DNA of 64,000 nucleotides, taken from NCBI GenBank assembly GCA_033977485.1, contig CM066994.1, positions 26,008,681 through 26,072,680 of the forward strand, in the 5' to 3' direction. Numbering within the stretch: the first letter of the stretch is position 1; every line of letters starts with the position of its first letter. The notes below the pieces were generated by a model that was given only the letters and a program-made list of their open reading frames with translations, was not told where the DNA came from and did not search any database. Of this stretch, positions 1-11,143 are shown piece after piece. The stretch is from Hydrangea macrophylla (taxonomy: Eukaryota > Streptophyta > Magnoliopsida > Cornales > Hydrangeaceae). The position numbers were made by a program, and so were the translations under genes.

Positions 1-2758
1 AGAAAGTAGAATAATTTAGTAATCTTTTCGTAATGCTTTTCCAAGTCGTGCCTTTTAAAGGAACAACATTTCATTCGAAGATAGTCTTCCTGGGCTTGAT
101 CTTTGTGAATATCAGGAACTCCAAGGAATTCAGTATGGATTATATTAAGGAAATCATTAATGGAAGGCATCTGTACAAGTTGGAGTTGCCTGTATTCACC
201 AAGACTAATGTACCATTGACGCAGACGGCCATGAAATCTGGATAGACATTTGGTTATCACTGTGCGTGGAGTAGATCCTGGCTGCAAAAGTTCAACCGTG
301 CACCAAGCATGGAGCTCAAAAATCTTGTCAAGCCATTTAGAAGGGGGAATATTGTCAAATAAAAATCCTTGACTTGGGGGATTGGAAAATAGAGAATCTG
401 TTGATTATTGAGTTGGAATGGATGGATTGGGGCCAACTGGAGGGTCCTCATCAATGACCTCTTCAACTCTTGGGGATCCAGGATGTACCATATGAACTTC
501 TGTTTGGATTTCCTTTTGGAGATCTGAGATATAATGATGAAGCATGTCCTGTTCTGTGGCCGATAATGACCATGTATCTTCGTTAGTGGGTGAGTCAGGA
601 CAAGACTGTTGGAGGACAGTGGTAGGATCAGAGGATGTGTCTGTAGCCATGGTCTGGAGTAGAGTAGTGAGTGGATTAGAGTGAATGAGAACGGAAGGGT
701 TTTCAATGATCATGGTGGTGGCCGGAGCTGTGGGTGAGGAAGAAGAAGCAAGGTGTTGGTCTGCAGAGATTGCTTGGCTAGTTGGAATTGGTGCTGGTGG
801 TTTTCTTTTTGGGCGAGCTGGCTTGGGATCTTTGGGAAGGAAAGCGGCTATATTGAACATTCCTCCAGTGGTGGAGGATGATGGAGAAAAAGGCAGGGGT
901 TGTTGCTGGTGCAATATGGGAGGAGAATAGGGATATCCAGGTATAGAAAGTTGTGGATCAAAAGAGTAAGGATAGTGATCTTTATATGAAGAATAGGACT
1001 GGTTTTGGGCCTGTAAGGAGAGTAGCTGATTTTTCAAATGTTTCATTTCAGCTTCTTTTAGTGCAAAAGCTGAAGAGTAAATACTGGTCGACTGTGCTAG
1101 GTGCAATAGCTCATCATGCAAACTTTTGATTCGTTGTTGGAGATCACTGATCAAGCATTCAAGTGAAGTCATTTTCTGATCCAGAGTAGCTTGTGTTTGG
1201 ACAATCTGTTGAAGGCAACGATTTTGTGCAAGGGCATTGGTTGATTGCCAATTGAGAGTTGCTTCAGCAGCTGAGATTGGTTTTTTCGTTCCATCTGGAT
1301 TAATGACAGTGGATGGAGCAATTTTGTGCTCATGCCTAATTTGGTCATCTGGATTTGTGAACTGGAGAGGAGGGAAATCTTCTTCAAAGGTTGGGGATGA
1401 GGAGGCAAACATATAACAAGGAATAGGTGAAGAAGGATCTGGGGGCAAGTTAGTGGAGGAAAGAGGAGGTTTACAAGGGGAAAGGGTCTTGATTTTAGGT
1501 TGGGTGGGCATGGGATTCTTGTCTGAGTAAAGCACATAGAAATCAAATTTTCCAGAAGGTTCTCCAAGTAATCCGACACTGGGATCGCCAGATTCATATC
1601 TTTTATGAAGATTCTATTGGGATGATTTTTTCTTTGATTTTCGGGGAGCATCATCATCATAGAATTCTTCAAAATAACAGTCATCACAATCACAATAGTC
1701 AAAATATTTGTGTCCTGTGATTGGATTTTGGAAGTGGAAAACTGGCTGGCCTGATGCATCGAAAGAATGGATAGGAATTTTCCTGTACCAGAGTTGGATA
1801 AGTCGGTCGGTTGTATCATGTTGACTGGAGTAGTAAAGATATATGATTCACTTGCATCTGGCTTGGCAAATGAGATCTCAACAGTACCATCTTGTTGTGT
1901 GATGAAAGTAGGATCTGTAAGTTGTACTGGATAAGATGGACGCTTGTGCTGCTCAAAAGAGGTTACCCACAAAGTTGGTAATAACTTAATCAATTCATCA
2001 CGAGAAATTTGTCTGGGGATATGAACACATGAAGCTTGTGTGGCAGAATCGATGCTGACAAAGAGGGCCTCATCATAAGTTGAGGGCTGGCTTATGTCGA
2101 AAGCATGATTTTGCAATCTATATGCCATTTGGTAATGTAAAGTGGCAGCATAGGTGTCACTGACAGAAGAAGCTCCACCAATTTGGACTTGTACTTTCAA
2201 GGCTGAAAGAAGGTAAGCATCTTGCAAGGGCATATTAAAATTTGGGAAGAACGTCAAGATCACGGTGCCGGAATTCAATGTTGTCTGAACTGTGGCAATA
2301 TAGGCATGTTCATATTTGAGGAACCTTGTGTCCAATAAAGCAATTCGGGAGACCACTGGTAGTCCCTTTTTCACATGAAAATTTAGAGCAAGTCTGACTG
2401 CCCCAAAATGAAGATGAGTATAGCCGTGTTGTTTCCAAAGTGGGACTAAAGTGGCTGGAATGTCAAGACTGATTAACTGTTCAGTCTCTGTTGCTGGAAT
2501 ATAATACTGGTCAAATTTGGAAGCCTGGATGTACTCTTTTAGAGAGGAGGGGCGAGGTGTGGAGAAGATCTTTTTGACAGTGGTGGTTAGAGAAGTTGAA
2601 GGTTTGATGAAGCTGGAATATGGGTTTAGAAAAGGTAGGTCAGTAAGAGGAACCTTATGGTCTTCTGGAAGATAGTCAAATTCATATAGCTACTCAAGTT
2701 TGGAGGTTGAACGTCTAGAAGAAGAAGAAGAAGTTTTGGAAATAGAGGAGGAAGCCAT
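1..2758 (-). pseudogene. Endogenous pararetrovirus polyprotein, copy A (movement protein, coiled coil, coat protein start; broken, runs off left edge)
   Basis: Minus-strand remnant of a Caulimoviridae polyprotein. The ATG at 2758 opens a serine-rich N-terminus, followed by a 30K-type movement protein (the ALLDTRF motif and downstream strands lie around 2080-2400). Next come a Cys/His-rich patch (about 1690-1720), a Pro/Ser linker, a coiled coil (about 1020-1300) and a second Pro-rich linker. At 1-360 the frame encodes a coat-protein-like block with the motifs GEYRQLQ and MKCCSF followed by DLEKHY, typical of plant pararetrovirus capsids. Breaks: an in-frame TAG at 2690-2692, a one-base deletion near 1780, TAG at 1614-1616 (CAG in the sister copy) and TAA near 405. 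The sister copy at 6806-9016 matches it from the N-terminus to the second linker. Petuvirus-like organisation is an inference; the genus is unresolved because the rest lies outside the window. Confidence 0.82.
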
Positions 2759-3139
2759 GTGTGGAGTGAATAGTAAAAATGAACAGTGACTTTTTGCTAC
2801 AGTGAAAAGGTGGGTGATTAATCATATACTCAACATATATTGAGACCCTGAGAATCCACAAAGGATCAAAAGCATGACCAAGAAGAAGATTATGGACTGT
2901 AAAGGAAGGTAAACCGAGACAAACAACTGGGGAGGGGCTCAAGGTACTATTATCCTTATCAGGCCACAGTCTAAAACTTAGTCAAAGGAGACTTCACATA
3001 GAAGACTGAAGAACATAAGGAATTTCTGATATGGAGGATCCTCAGAAGAGGCAACCATAGAGCATACGTTCCTTAGTTACAGAGACTCAATGGCTGTATT
3101 GTAAAGATTAATCACCACAGGACGAGTTTAAGCAAACAT
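2759..3139 (-). other. Pararetrovirus leader, copy A
   Basis: Untranslated leader between the primer-binding site and the movement-protein ATG on the minus strand. It matches the plus-strand leader at 6412-6805, including the block coding for VCLGLPSFTVH and the segment just before the ATG. Where the plus copy has 22 consecutive C, this copy has only a short C-rich stretch near 2930. Confidence 0.7.
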
Positions 3140-3152
3140 GGCTCTGATACCA
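3140..3152 (-). other. Primer-binding site, tRNA-Met type (copy A)
   Basis: On the minus strand this reads TGGTATCAGAGCC, the complement of the 3' end of plant initiator tRNA-Met that Caulimoviridae use to prime minus-strand DNA synthesis. It fixes the genome orientation of copy A and is a perfect match to the canonical site. Confidence 0.85.
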
Positions 3153-3217
3153 AATTTATACAATCACACAAAAGGACAAACAGAAGGACAATAATTTATA
3201 CCAAAAATTTTCACACA

Positions 3218-5755
3218 GGATACTCCATTAAGCACTGTGTTTATGGTTCAGACCTTCCTGGTAAAGATCTTCTAATTGGTTTTGATATACTCCAATCACT
3301 CACAAAAGTGACATGGGTACCAAAAGGGCTTCGATACAAGAACTTCTTCCTACCATGGACCTCCCAACGTAACATCTTTACCCTTGAAGCTTTCCTACCA
3401 ATCCAACAAGAAATCATCACACATTCTTGTGCTGAGACCCACTCTAAATTTCTTACCAAATGCTCACATCCTTTGTGGACCAACCCAGACTTTTTCATAT
3501 CCCTTCCTTTCAAAAAAAATGAGGATATCAATCCTACTAAAGCCACTCATCAAGGAATGAATCCTGAACATTACCAACTTGCTCTTACCGAGGTTGCCCA
3601 ATTGCAAAAAGAAGGTCTTATCGAACCGACTACATCTCAATGGGCATGTGAAGCCTTCTATGTCAACAAAAGAGCAGAACAGGTTCGCGGAAAACTTCGC
3701 CTTGTCATAAATTACCAACCACTCAATCACTTTCTTCATGATGACTAGTTCCCACTCCCGCGACGACATAACCTCCTTGCCCAATTAACCCAAGCTCAGA
3801 TATTTTCAAAATTTGATCTCAAAGCAGGGTTTTGGCAACTTGGGATTCGTTCAGAAGAAAGACCCAAGACAGGGTTTTGTCTCCCAGACCACCACTTTCA
3901 CTGGACAGTCATGCCTTTTGGTCTCAAAACAGCCCCTTCGCTGTTTCAGAAAGCCATGGTACGAAATTTTGAGCCAATCCTCTCCTCTTCATTGATCTAT
4001 ATTGATGACATACTTCTTTTCTCCCCAAATTCGGATTCTCATGCCCAACTCCTGCACAAGTTCCATTCTTTGGTTCGCAAATATGGCATCATGCTGTCCC
4101 AGAAAAAAATGGTGATTGGAACATCCTCTGTTGATTTTTTGGGCCTCACTATTTCAAAGGGAAAGTACACTTTGCAACCTCACATTGCCTCTCAGCTTGA
4201 ACATTTTCCCGATTCCAATCTCTCAACACATCAAGTCCAACAATTTCTTGGAATCGTGAATTATATGGCAGATTTTATCCCACATCTTGCCAAACATAGG
4301 CAAACCCTCTCTTTACTCCTCAAAAAGCATCCTCCCCCTTGGTCATCTCAGTCCACACAAGCAGTCAAAGCACTCAAGAAAGCAGCTCATACCATTCCCC
4401 CTTTACAGATTCCTTCCATTGGAAAACGGATTCTCCAAACAGATGCTTCTGATTTGTACTTGGGAGCAGTTTTATTACAGCTAGAACCAGATGGAACGAG
4501 GAGCATTTGTGGCTACAAGAGTGGAGCCTTTACACCTGCAGAATTGCATTATCATTCCACTTACAAAGAAATTCGAGCCATAATGAAAGCAATTGACAAA
4601 TTCAAATTCCACCTTATTGGCCACCATTTCCTCATTGAGACTGATCTCATAAGTTTTCCCCAAATGCTCAAATTCAAGCAAAAAGCTCTACCTCCCACCC
4701 AGTTACTCCGATGGGCAAATTGGTTCTCTCAATGGAGCTTTGATGTTGTTCACATAATAGGGAAAGATAATGTGCTCTCCGATTTCCTTTCCTGGCTCAA
4801 AAAAGAAATAAACCATATCGCCATCCCATTCATTGGAATGTTTGAACATGGAGAACCATCTACTCCACCAACTGCCACTCTCCAGGTACAAGACAATTTG
4901 GAATTCTCTATCCTTGCCATGCCTGTTCATATCCAACATTCCCTGTTAGAAGCCACCCTCATCTCCTGTAGCACTGAAAGCCTTCACTCCTTCCTCAAAC
5001 TTTATTTCTCTCGATATGCCCTTGATGCTGGACCTTTACTCGCACTCCCCTTCCACCCTGTTTACCCTTTCCTAACCCTTCTACATTTTAACCATGTCTT
5101 TCAGCACAGTTTCCCCCTTGAGGCCTATTTACTCCTATGGTATTCTGCAAACCTTTACACAATTGGAATTGCTTTCAACAAATGTCTCTTGTTGCGTTAC
5201 TTTGCCCAATCTCAAATGCTTTACCCAGAAGTCACCCGAAAATCATTTCGTTTGGCAAAATGGTTTTTATTGTTTGGAGATTTTTCATATTGGCAAAACC
5301 TCTTGCGACAAAACTCATGGAAACACTGTATTGTCCTCTTTTCTTTCAAAGATCACCTGGAAACATCCCCACAAGGAGAAACCACCATCCACAGAATCCC
5401 CACCACTGGTATTCTTACAGGAGTCCAAGATCCCCTTGCTTTTGATAATGACTCCACGTTTTATTGGTTGCAAACCCAACTCTGTCTTGTTAACCAGGTT
5501 GAACCAACAAGTGTCCCACAAGAACTGTTACACAAAGACACCTATACATGGCATAACATTGGATTATATCCCTTAGATTACTGTCAACTATTTCGCAGTA
5601 TCCTTGTAGATTTCCATGACCAATATGGATGGGATACGTCACACCCAGATCATCCAATGTACAGGGTCCATCTACTTTTATATCCCTCCAGATGCAGACA
5701 AAACATATGGGATTACCAAGAGGACCCAGACTCTTCAGAAAGTGACACGGAATGA
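3218..5755 (+). pseudogene. Endogenous pararetrovirus protease end, reverse transcriptase, RNase H and unknown C-terminal domain
   Basis: One frame runs from about 3218 to 5755, broken only by TAG at 3746-3748. It starts in the last part of a retropepsin (LLIGFDIL); the DTG catalytic segment is missing because the head-to-head junction falls here. The reverse transcriptase follows, with MPFGLKTAPS and the catalytic YIDD at 3998-4009. RNase H begins around 4435 (QTDASD, then a Glu in YKEIRAI and a further Asp in IETDL) and ends near 4800. About 300 further residues follow before the stop at 5755. They are rich in aromatic and leucine residues, end in an acidic tail, and match nothing I recognise. 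The family is Caulimoviridae from domain order and context, since the promoter, primer site and movement protein follow directly downstream. Confidence 0.85.
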
Positions 5756-5804
5756 AAGATTGTGTCAATCACTTTTCACGGACAGTGTAATGAACAGTTT
5801 AAAA

Positions 5805-6004
5805 CAGTGTTAAATAGTGTATGATGTCTGTAATTTTATTTTCATATGTTGTAACAGTGTGTAATAGTGTGTGCTGTCTGTACTATCTACTTTCACGTGA
5901 ACCAACAGTGTGTAATAGTGTGTGATGTCTGTACTATCTACTTTCACGTGAACCTACAGTGTGTAATAGTGTGTGCTGTCTGTACTATCTACTTTCACGT
6001 GAAC
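5805..6004 (+). repeat. Four ~51-bp tandem repeats upstream of the pararetrovirus promoter
   Basis: Units start at 5805, 5855, 5906 and 5957 (period 50-51). The last three end in the palindrome TTCACGTGAA, which contains a G-box (CACGTG). The array sits directly upstream of the TATA box at 6039 and so occupies an enhancer position; enhancer function is inferred. Confidence 0.8.
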
Positions 6005-6038
6005 TGCTTTTATCCTTTGATGGTTTTCCCTTGTGCTC

Positions 6039-6093
6039 TATAAGAAGGGAATAGATGCCATTCAATGGAGGCAGAGGTTTGAAGTTGAATAAA
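6039..6093 (+). promoter_or_regulatory. Pararetrovirus TATA box and polyadenylation signal
   Basis: CTCTATAAGAAGG places a TATA box at 6039-6044, with AATAAA at 6088-6093 about 45 bases downstream. This close pairing is expected for a pararetrovirus, whose terminally redundant transcript passes the poly(A) signal once at the start and uses it on the second pass. Transcription would start near 6070 (inferred). Confidence 0.6.
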
Positions 6094-6099
6094 ATCCAG

Positions 6100-6398
6100 T
6101 TTTCTTATATTCTTAGTTTTCTTATATACCTCCTTCTGTGTGATTGTATTATATTCTTAGTTTTCTTATATACCTCCTTTTGTGTGATTGTATACCTTTG
6201 GTTCTTATATTCTTAGTTTTCTTATATACCTCCTTCTGTGTGATTGTATTATATTCTTAGTTTTCTTATATACCTCCTTTTGTGTGATTGTATACCTTTG
6301 GTTCTTATATTCTTAGTTTTCTTATATACCTCCTTCTGTGTGATTGTATTATATTCTTAGTTTTCTTATATACCTCCTTCTGTGTGATTGTATACCTT
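6100..6398 (+). repeat. Three 100-bp higher-order tandem repeats in the leader, next to the primer-binding site
   Basis: The core TCTTAGTTTTCTTATATACC begins at 6111, 6155, 6211, 6255, 6311 and 6355: alternating spacings of 44 and 56, i.e. a 100-bp unit present three times. Each unit ends in TGTGTGATTGTATACCTTTGG, the sequence that abuts the primer-binding site at 6399, so the duplications end exactly at the priming point. Confidence 0.85.
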
Positions 6399-6411
6399 TG
6401 GTATTAGAGCC
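6399..6411 (+). other. Primer-binding site, tRNA-Met type (copy B), one mismatch
   Basis: TGGTATTAGAGCC is the initiator tRNA-Met complement with one C-to-T change relative to the copy at 3140-3152. It separates the upstream polymerase block from the leader and movement protein of the next copy, as expected of tandem or circular-permuted integration. Confidence 0.8.
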
Positions 6412-6805
6412 ATGTTTGCTTAAACTCGTCCTGTGGTGATTAATTTTTGCAATACAAATGATGAGTCTCTGCAACTAAGGAACGTATGCTCTATGGTCCT
6501 CTTATGAGGATCTTCCATATCAGAAATTCCTTAAGTTTCTTAGTCTTCTATGTGAAGTCTCCTTTGCCCAAGTTTTAGACAGTGTTCTGTTAAGGATAAC
6601 AGTACCTTGAGCACCCCCCCCCCCCCCCCCCCCCCAGTTGTTTGTCTCGGTTTACCTTCCTTTACAGTCCATTATCTTCTTCTTGGTCATGTTTCTAATC
6701 CTTTGTGGATTATCAGAGTCTCAGAGTATGTTGAGTATATGATTAATCACCCACCTTTTCACTGTAGCAAAAAGTCACTGTTCATTTTTACTATTCATTC
6801 TACAC
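6412..6805 (+). other. Pararetrovirus leader, copy B, with a 22-C homopolymer
   Basis: Leader between primer site and movement-protein ATG, homologous to 2759-3139 on the other strand. A run of 22 C occupies 6614-6635; such a tract is prone to sequencing and replication slippage, so its length is uncertain. Confidence 0.65.
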
Positions 6806-9016
6806 ATGGCTTCCTCCTCTATTTCCAAGAGTTCTTCTTCCTCTTCAAGACGATCAACTTCCAAACTGGAATACCTTTATGAGTTTGACTACCTTCCCGA
6901 AAACCATAAAGTTCCTCTTACTGACCTCCCCTTTCTAAATCCATACTCCACTTTCACCAGACCATCTACTTCGGTAACCACCACTGTCAAAAAGATTTTT
7001 TCCACACCACGCCCTTCTTCTTTAAAAGAATACATCCAGGCCTCCAAGTTTGATCAATGTTATATTCCAGCCACGGAATCCGAACAATTGATCAACCTCA
7101 AAAATCCGGCCAATCTTGTGCCAATCTGGAAACAGCATGGTTACACCCATCTTCATTTTGGGGCCATCCGGCTTGCTTTAAATTTCCATGGGAAAAAGGG
7201 TCTTCTAGTTGTCTCCCGAATAGCCTTACTGGACACTAGGTTTCTCAAATATGCACATGCTTGTATTGCAACAGTCCAAACAACATTGAATTCCAGAACG
7301 GTGATCTTGACATTCTTCCCGAATTTCAATATGCCTTTGCAAGATCCTTACCTTCTTTCAGCCTTAAAGGTACAACTCCAAATTAGTGGCGCTTCGTCTG
7401 TCAGTGACACTTATGCAGCCACTTTGCATTATCAAATGGCATATAGACTGCAAAATCATGCTTTTGACATCAGTCAACCTTCAACTTGCGACGAGGCCCT
7501 ATTTGTCAGCATTGATTCTGCCACACAAGCCTTATGTGTTCATATTCCCAGGCAAATCTCTCATGACGAACTGGTTAAGTTGTTACCTACTTCTTGGGTA
7601 ACTTCTTATGAACAGCACCAGCGTCCATCTCATCCAGTGCAACTTACAGATCCTACCTTTACCACACAACAAGATGGTACTGTTGAGATCTCTTTTACCA
7701 AACCAGATACAGATGAACAAGACATCTTCACCACACCAGTCAATATGATACAGCCAGCTGATTTATCCGACTAAGGAACCGAGAAAATTCTTGTTCATTC
7801 ATTTGACGCCTCCGGCCAACCGGTTTTTTATTTCCAAGATCCAATCACAGGACACAAATTCTTTGACCATTGCGACTGTGATGACTGTTACTTTGACCAA
7901 CTCTATGAGGATGAGGTTCCCCGAAAATCAAAGAAGAAATCTTCCCAACAGATTCTTCAGGCAAGGTATGATTCTGGCGATCCCAGTGTGGGATTACTTG
8001 GCGCACCCTCTGGAAAGTTTGATTTCTATGTACTGTACTCAGATAAACCACAGTAACCTACCCAGCCCAAAATCAAAACTTTTTCCCCGTGTAAGCCATC
8101 GTCTCATCTCACCAGTATACCCCCAATTCCCCCTTCTCCCATTTCTTGTTACATGTTCGCCTCCTCATCCCCAACCTTTGACGAAGATTTCCCTCCTCTC
8201 CAGTTCACAACCCCCGATGATCAAATCAGGCACGAACACAAAATAGCCCCTCCTACTGTCATTAACCCAGATGGCACCAAAAAATCAATTTCGGCTGCTG
8301 AAGCAACTCTCAATTGGCAATCTGCCAATGCACTTGTACAAAACCGTTGTCTTCAACAAATTGCCAAAACTCAAGCCACTCTGGACAGAAAAATGACTTC
8401 TCTGGAAAGCCTGATCAGTGATCTCCAACAAAAGATACAAGGCCTACACCAGGAACTCTTACATATGGCACAGTCAACCAATATTTACTCTTCGGCTTTT
8501 GCCATAAAAGAAGCTGAAATGCGGCATTTGAAAAATCAGCCCCTGTTCTTACAAGCCCAAAACTAGTCTCACTCTTCATATAAAGACCACTACCCCTACT
8601 CCTTTAATCCCCAATTCTCTATCCCTGGCTATCCATATTCTCCTCCAATACTACATCAGCAACAACCCTTACCTTTCTCTCCTTCATCTTCCACAACTGG
8701 TGGAATGTTCAATACGGCAGCTTTCCTTCCCAAAGAACCCAAACCAGTTCGTCCAAAAAGAAAACCACCAACACCACCCTTGCCTCACCAAACAATACAA
8801 CCTAATCAATACATTGCTTCCTCCTCTTCGCCCACACCTCCAGCCACAACCATGATCATCGAAAATCCTGCTAATCACCCTATCCCCTTACCACTATCCT
8901 CCACACCCTGGCCACTAACACGCCTTCTAGCCCCACTGCATGTGATGAACCCCTTGGTGATTGGTATGCTCAACTTGACTATAACTCAGTCTAAATCTTT
9001 TGCAAAAATATTTTAG
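6806..9016 (+). pseudogene. Endogenous pararetrovirus polyprotein, copy B (movement protein and coiled coil; truncated before coat protein)
   Basis: The ATG at 6806 starts one frame that continues to 9016 through TAA 7772-7774, TAA 8054-8056 and TAG 8564-8566, with no frameshift. Residues 1-40 are Ser-rich. About 100-240 form a 30K-superfamily movement protein (ALLDTRF, then FFPNFNMPLQD), which would act at plasmodesmata in the virus. A Cys-rich patch HCDCDDC lies near 7870-7890, a coiled coil at about 8290-8560, then a Pro-rich linker. Identity to copy A ends in this linker, and the coat-protein block found at 1-360 is absent. Three stops and the 3' truncation make it a dead copy. Confidence 0.82.
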
Positions 9017-9170
9017 GTGTGTTTAAGTCCAATTCTTCACTAAGTCCACCGAATTTAACTTAACCCATTGACTTACTACTTACTAACATTAGCCCAGTCA
9101 ATCCCACCTCAGTCCATCTTCCCGAGTCCGCTATTAGCAATAGCATCTGGAAACATTTAAAAAACAAAAA

Positions 9171-9335
9171 TAATAGGGATACACACCAAACGACATACTA
9201 AACGACACACTAGCTTTAAATGCATGTACCCTGTGCTGTGTAAGTGATGCATAGAAAAGTGTGAAAAATTCAAACAGCACATGGTACATGCATTTAAAGT
9301 ATAGTGTGTCGTTTGGTGTGTATCCCTATCATTGT
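9171..9335. mobile_element. MITE-like hairpin, 165 bp
   Basis: Near-perfect inverted repeat: the left arm from AGGGATACACACCAAACGAC to TTTAAATGCATGTACC is mirrored on the right by GGTACATGCATTTAAAG and GTCGTTTGGTGTGTATCCCT, with about 50 bases between. The left arm carries the CAAACGACA/TAAACGACA block twice. No target duplication is clear. Confidence 0.7.
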
Positions 9336-10980
9336 TGTTTAAAAAATACATAAATATACTAAAGTATTGTCCCTTCGGAATAACCCACCGTCACAACAAT
9401 TATTATACAAATTTAAAAATCATAACAGCATCATTCAACTGAAAAGGAGATTTTAACTCAGTACTTGTATTTGGTGATATTTTTGAACAATTTTTTCTAG
9501 TCCCAAATAAAAATATTTTCTTTTCTTTTTTCAGAAGATAAATAGAAATAAAAGTACTGTACTTTATTTTAATACCTATGTGAATAAAACATTTTGGGTA
9601 ACTAAATCTAGTCTTCCTATATTTTTCGAACAAGACCCATTTACATTTTCAATGGAAGGAACAGCTTTTCTGTCCTTTCATCTTATCTTATCTTTTCCTC
9701 ACATCAACTAATCTTCAATGGAGACCCCCCCATCTTGTGTTTATTCAATTTGTTTGACTAACTGGTAGACCTATGTGCTAGCACTGTGAAGATGGCTTTT
9801 AATTTTCTAAACAGCTAGTCCATGTACCACTAGTTTTAATTTCTGACACTACAAAATCATATCCATATTTTAAATTGGCTTATATAGAAACTTTACACTA
9901 CATTACATGGTTAACTTAATTAACCAAAATTTATTGACTAATTGCATCATACATTTGAGATTGTTTGGTAAGAATGGATTCTGTGATTCAGAAAAGAACT
10001 AATTCTAAATAGTTAAGTGTTTGTGTAGTTGTTTTTGTATTACTTAAGAACTCACGTCTAATTACAAAATACTTTAACAAAGAGTTATTCATTAAATTGT
10101 CACAGTGCTGATTTTTAGTAAAATAAGGTAAAAATTGAGACTACCTTCGAACTTAATGTTTTAAGCATTTACAAACATGCGCTTGGATTAGTGATTTATA
10201 GAGTTGTTATTATTATTATTATTATTATTAATGGTGGCATACAAAATTCATTGCAAGGGGATTTACATATGTACTTGATTCTGAAAGACATAATTGTGTA
10301 TGCCTATACATAGGTACATGCACACTATTTTTGATTGTCAATACCACTATTAGTCACTATTTTAAGTTGTTAAATCTGGCTAGTTTCAGAATCTAGACCC
10401 ATGACTATGGCTCTATGACAAGATCTATGTAAATTGGCTTCTATATGAACTTTACCCCAGATTGATCATAGTTATTATTCTAGTCTTAAAACAATTCTAT
10501 TGACTGATTAATCACTTCTTTCTCATCATATAAATCACATAATCACATAACCCCAAAATCATCTCGAGCAAACTAGCTAGCTCTTTTAATTACTAACTAG
10601 TGCTTCGAATCTAGCAAAAATAGTAAATTAGAGTTTGTGGCTAACATTAAGCTTGTGTCAAGATGAACTTATATAAGTGCTTGATCACTTGGCCAAAGGC
10701 AGTGGCCGCCCGAGTTTTTGGGCTCCAAGTAAACTTGGAAGATACACCTCTATATATTTTTGTTATAAAAAAATTGATATGTACTTGCACAACATTTATT
10801 TGCACAAAGAAATTACTTAATTAATAAGTAATGGCACCTGTTTATGTTTAAAATGTACACATAGGCTATATAAATATATATATATATACATATATATTGG
10901 TTGCCCTTTGGGATTTTGGGGCCATCAGTTGCTTTAGTTCATGGCTAACACTGATTCCGAGGGCACAATTTTGTACACAA

Positions 10981-11143
10981 TAATGCTAGACTCACACAAA
11001 ATTCTACACAAAATAATCCCGGTGCTTAATTCCAGTGGCTCCTATGTGGGTCTAGCATGGGTCCCACATGGGACCTACCGGAATCAAAGGCTATAATTGT
11101 TTTGTGTGGAATTTTGAGTGAAATTTTATGTGAGTCTAGCATT
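10981..11143. mobile_element. MITE-like element with ATGCTAGACTCACA termini
   Basis: The left end AATGCTAGACTCACACAAAA and right end GTGAGTCTAGCATT are inverted complements, with further imperfect complementarity inward (ATTCTACACAAAA against TTTTGTGTGGAAT). Length about 163 bp with no coding capacity. A partial direct copy of the right end follows at about 11160-11215, suggesting an overlapping or nested relative. Confidence 0.65.

Noticed and set aside
5805..6398. Repeat-spacer pattern reminiscent of a CRISPR array
   Set aside because: The units are contiguous tandem repeats without unique spacers, in a eukaryotic viral leader.
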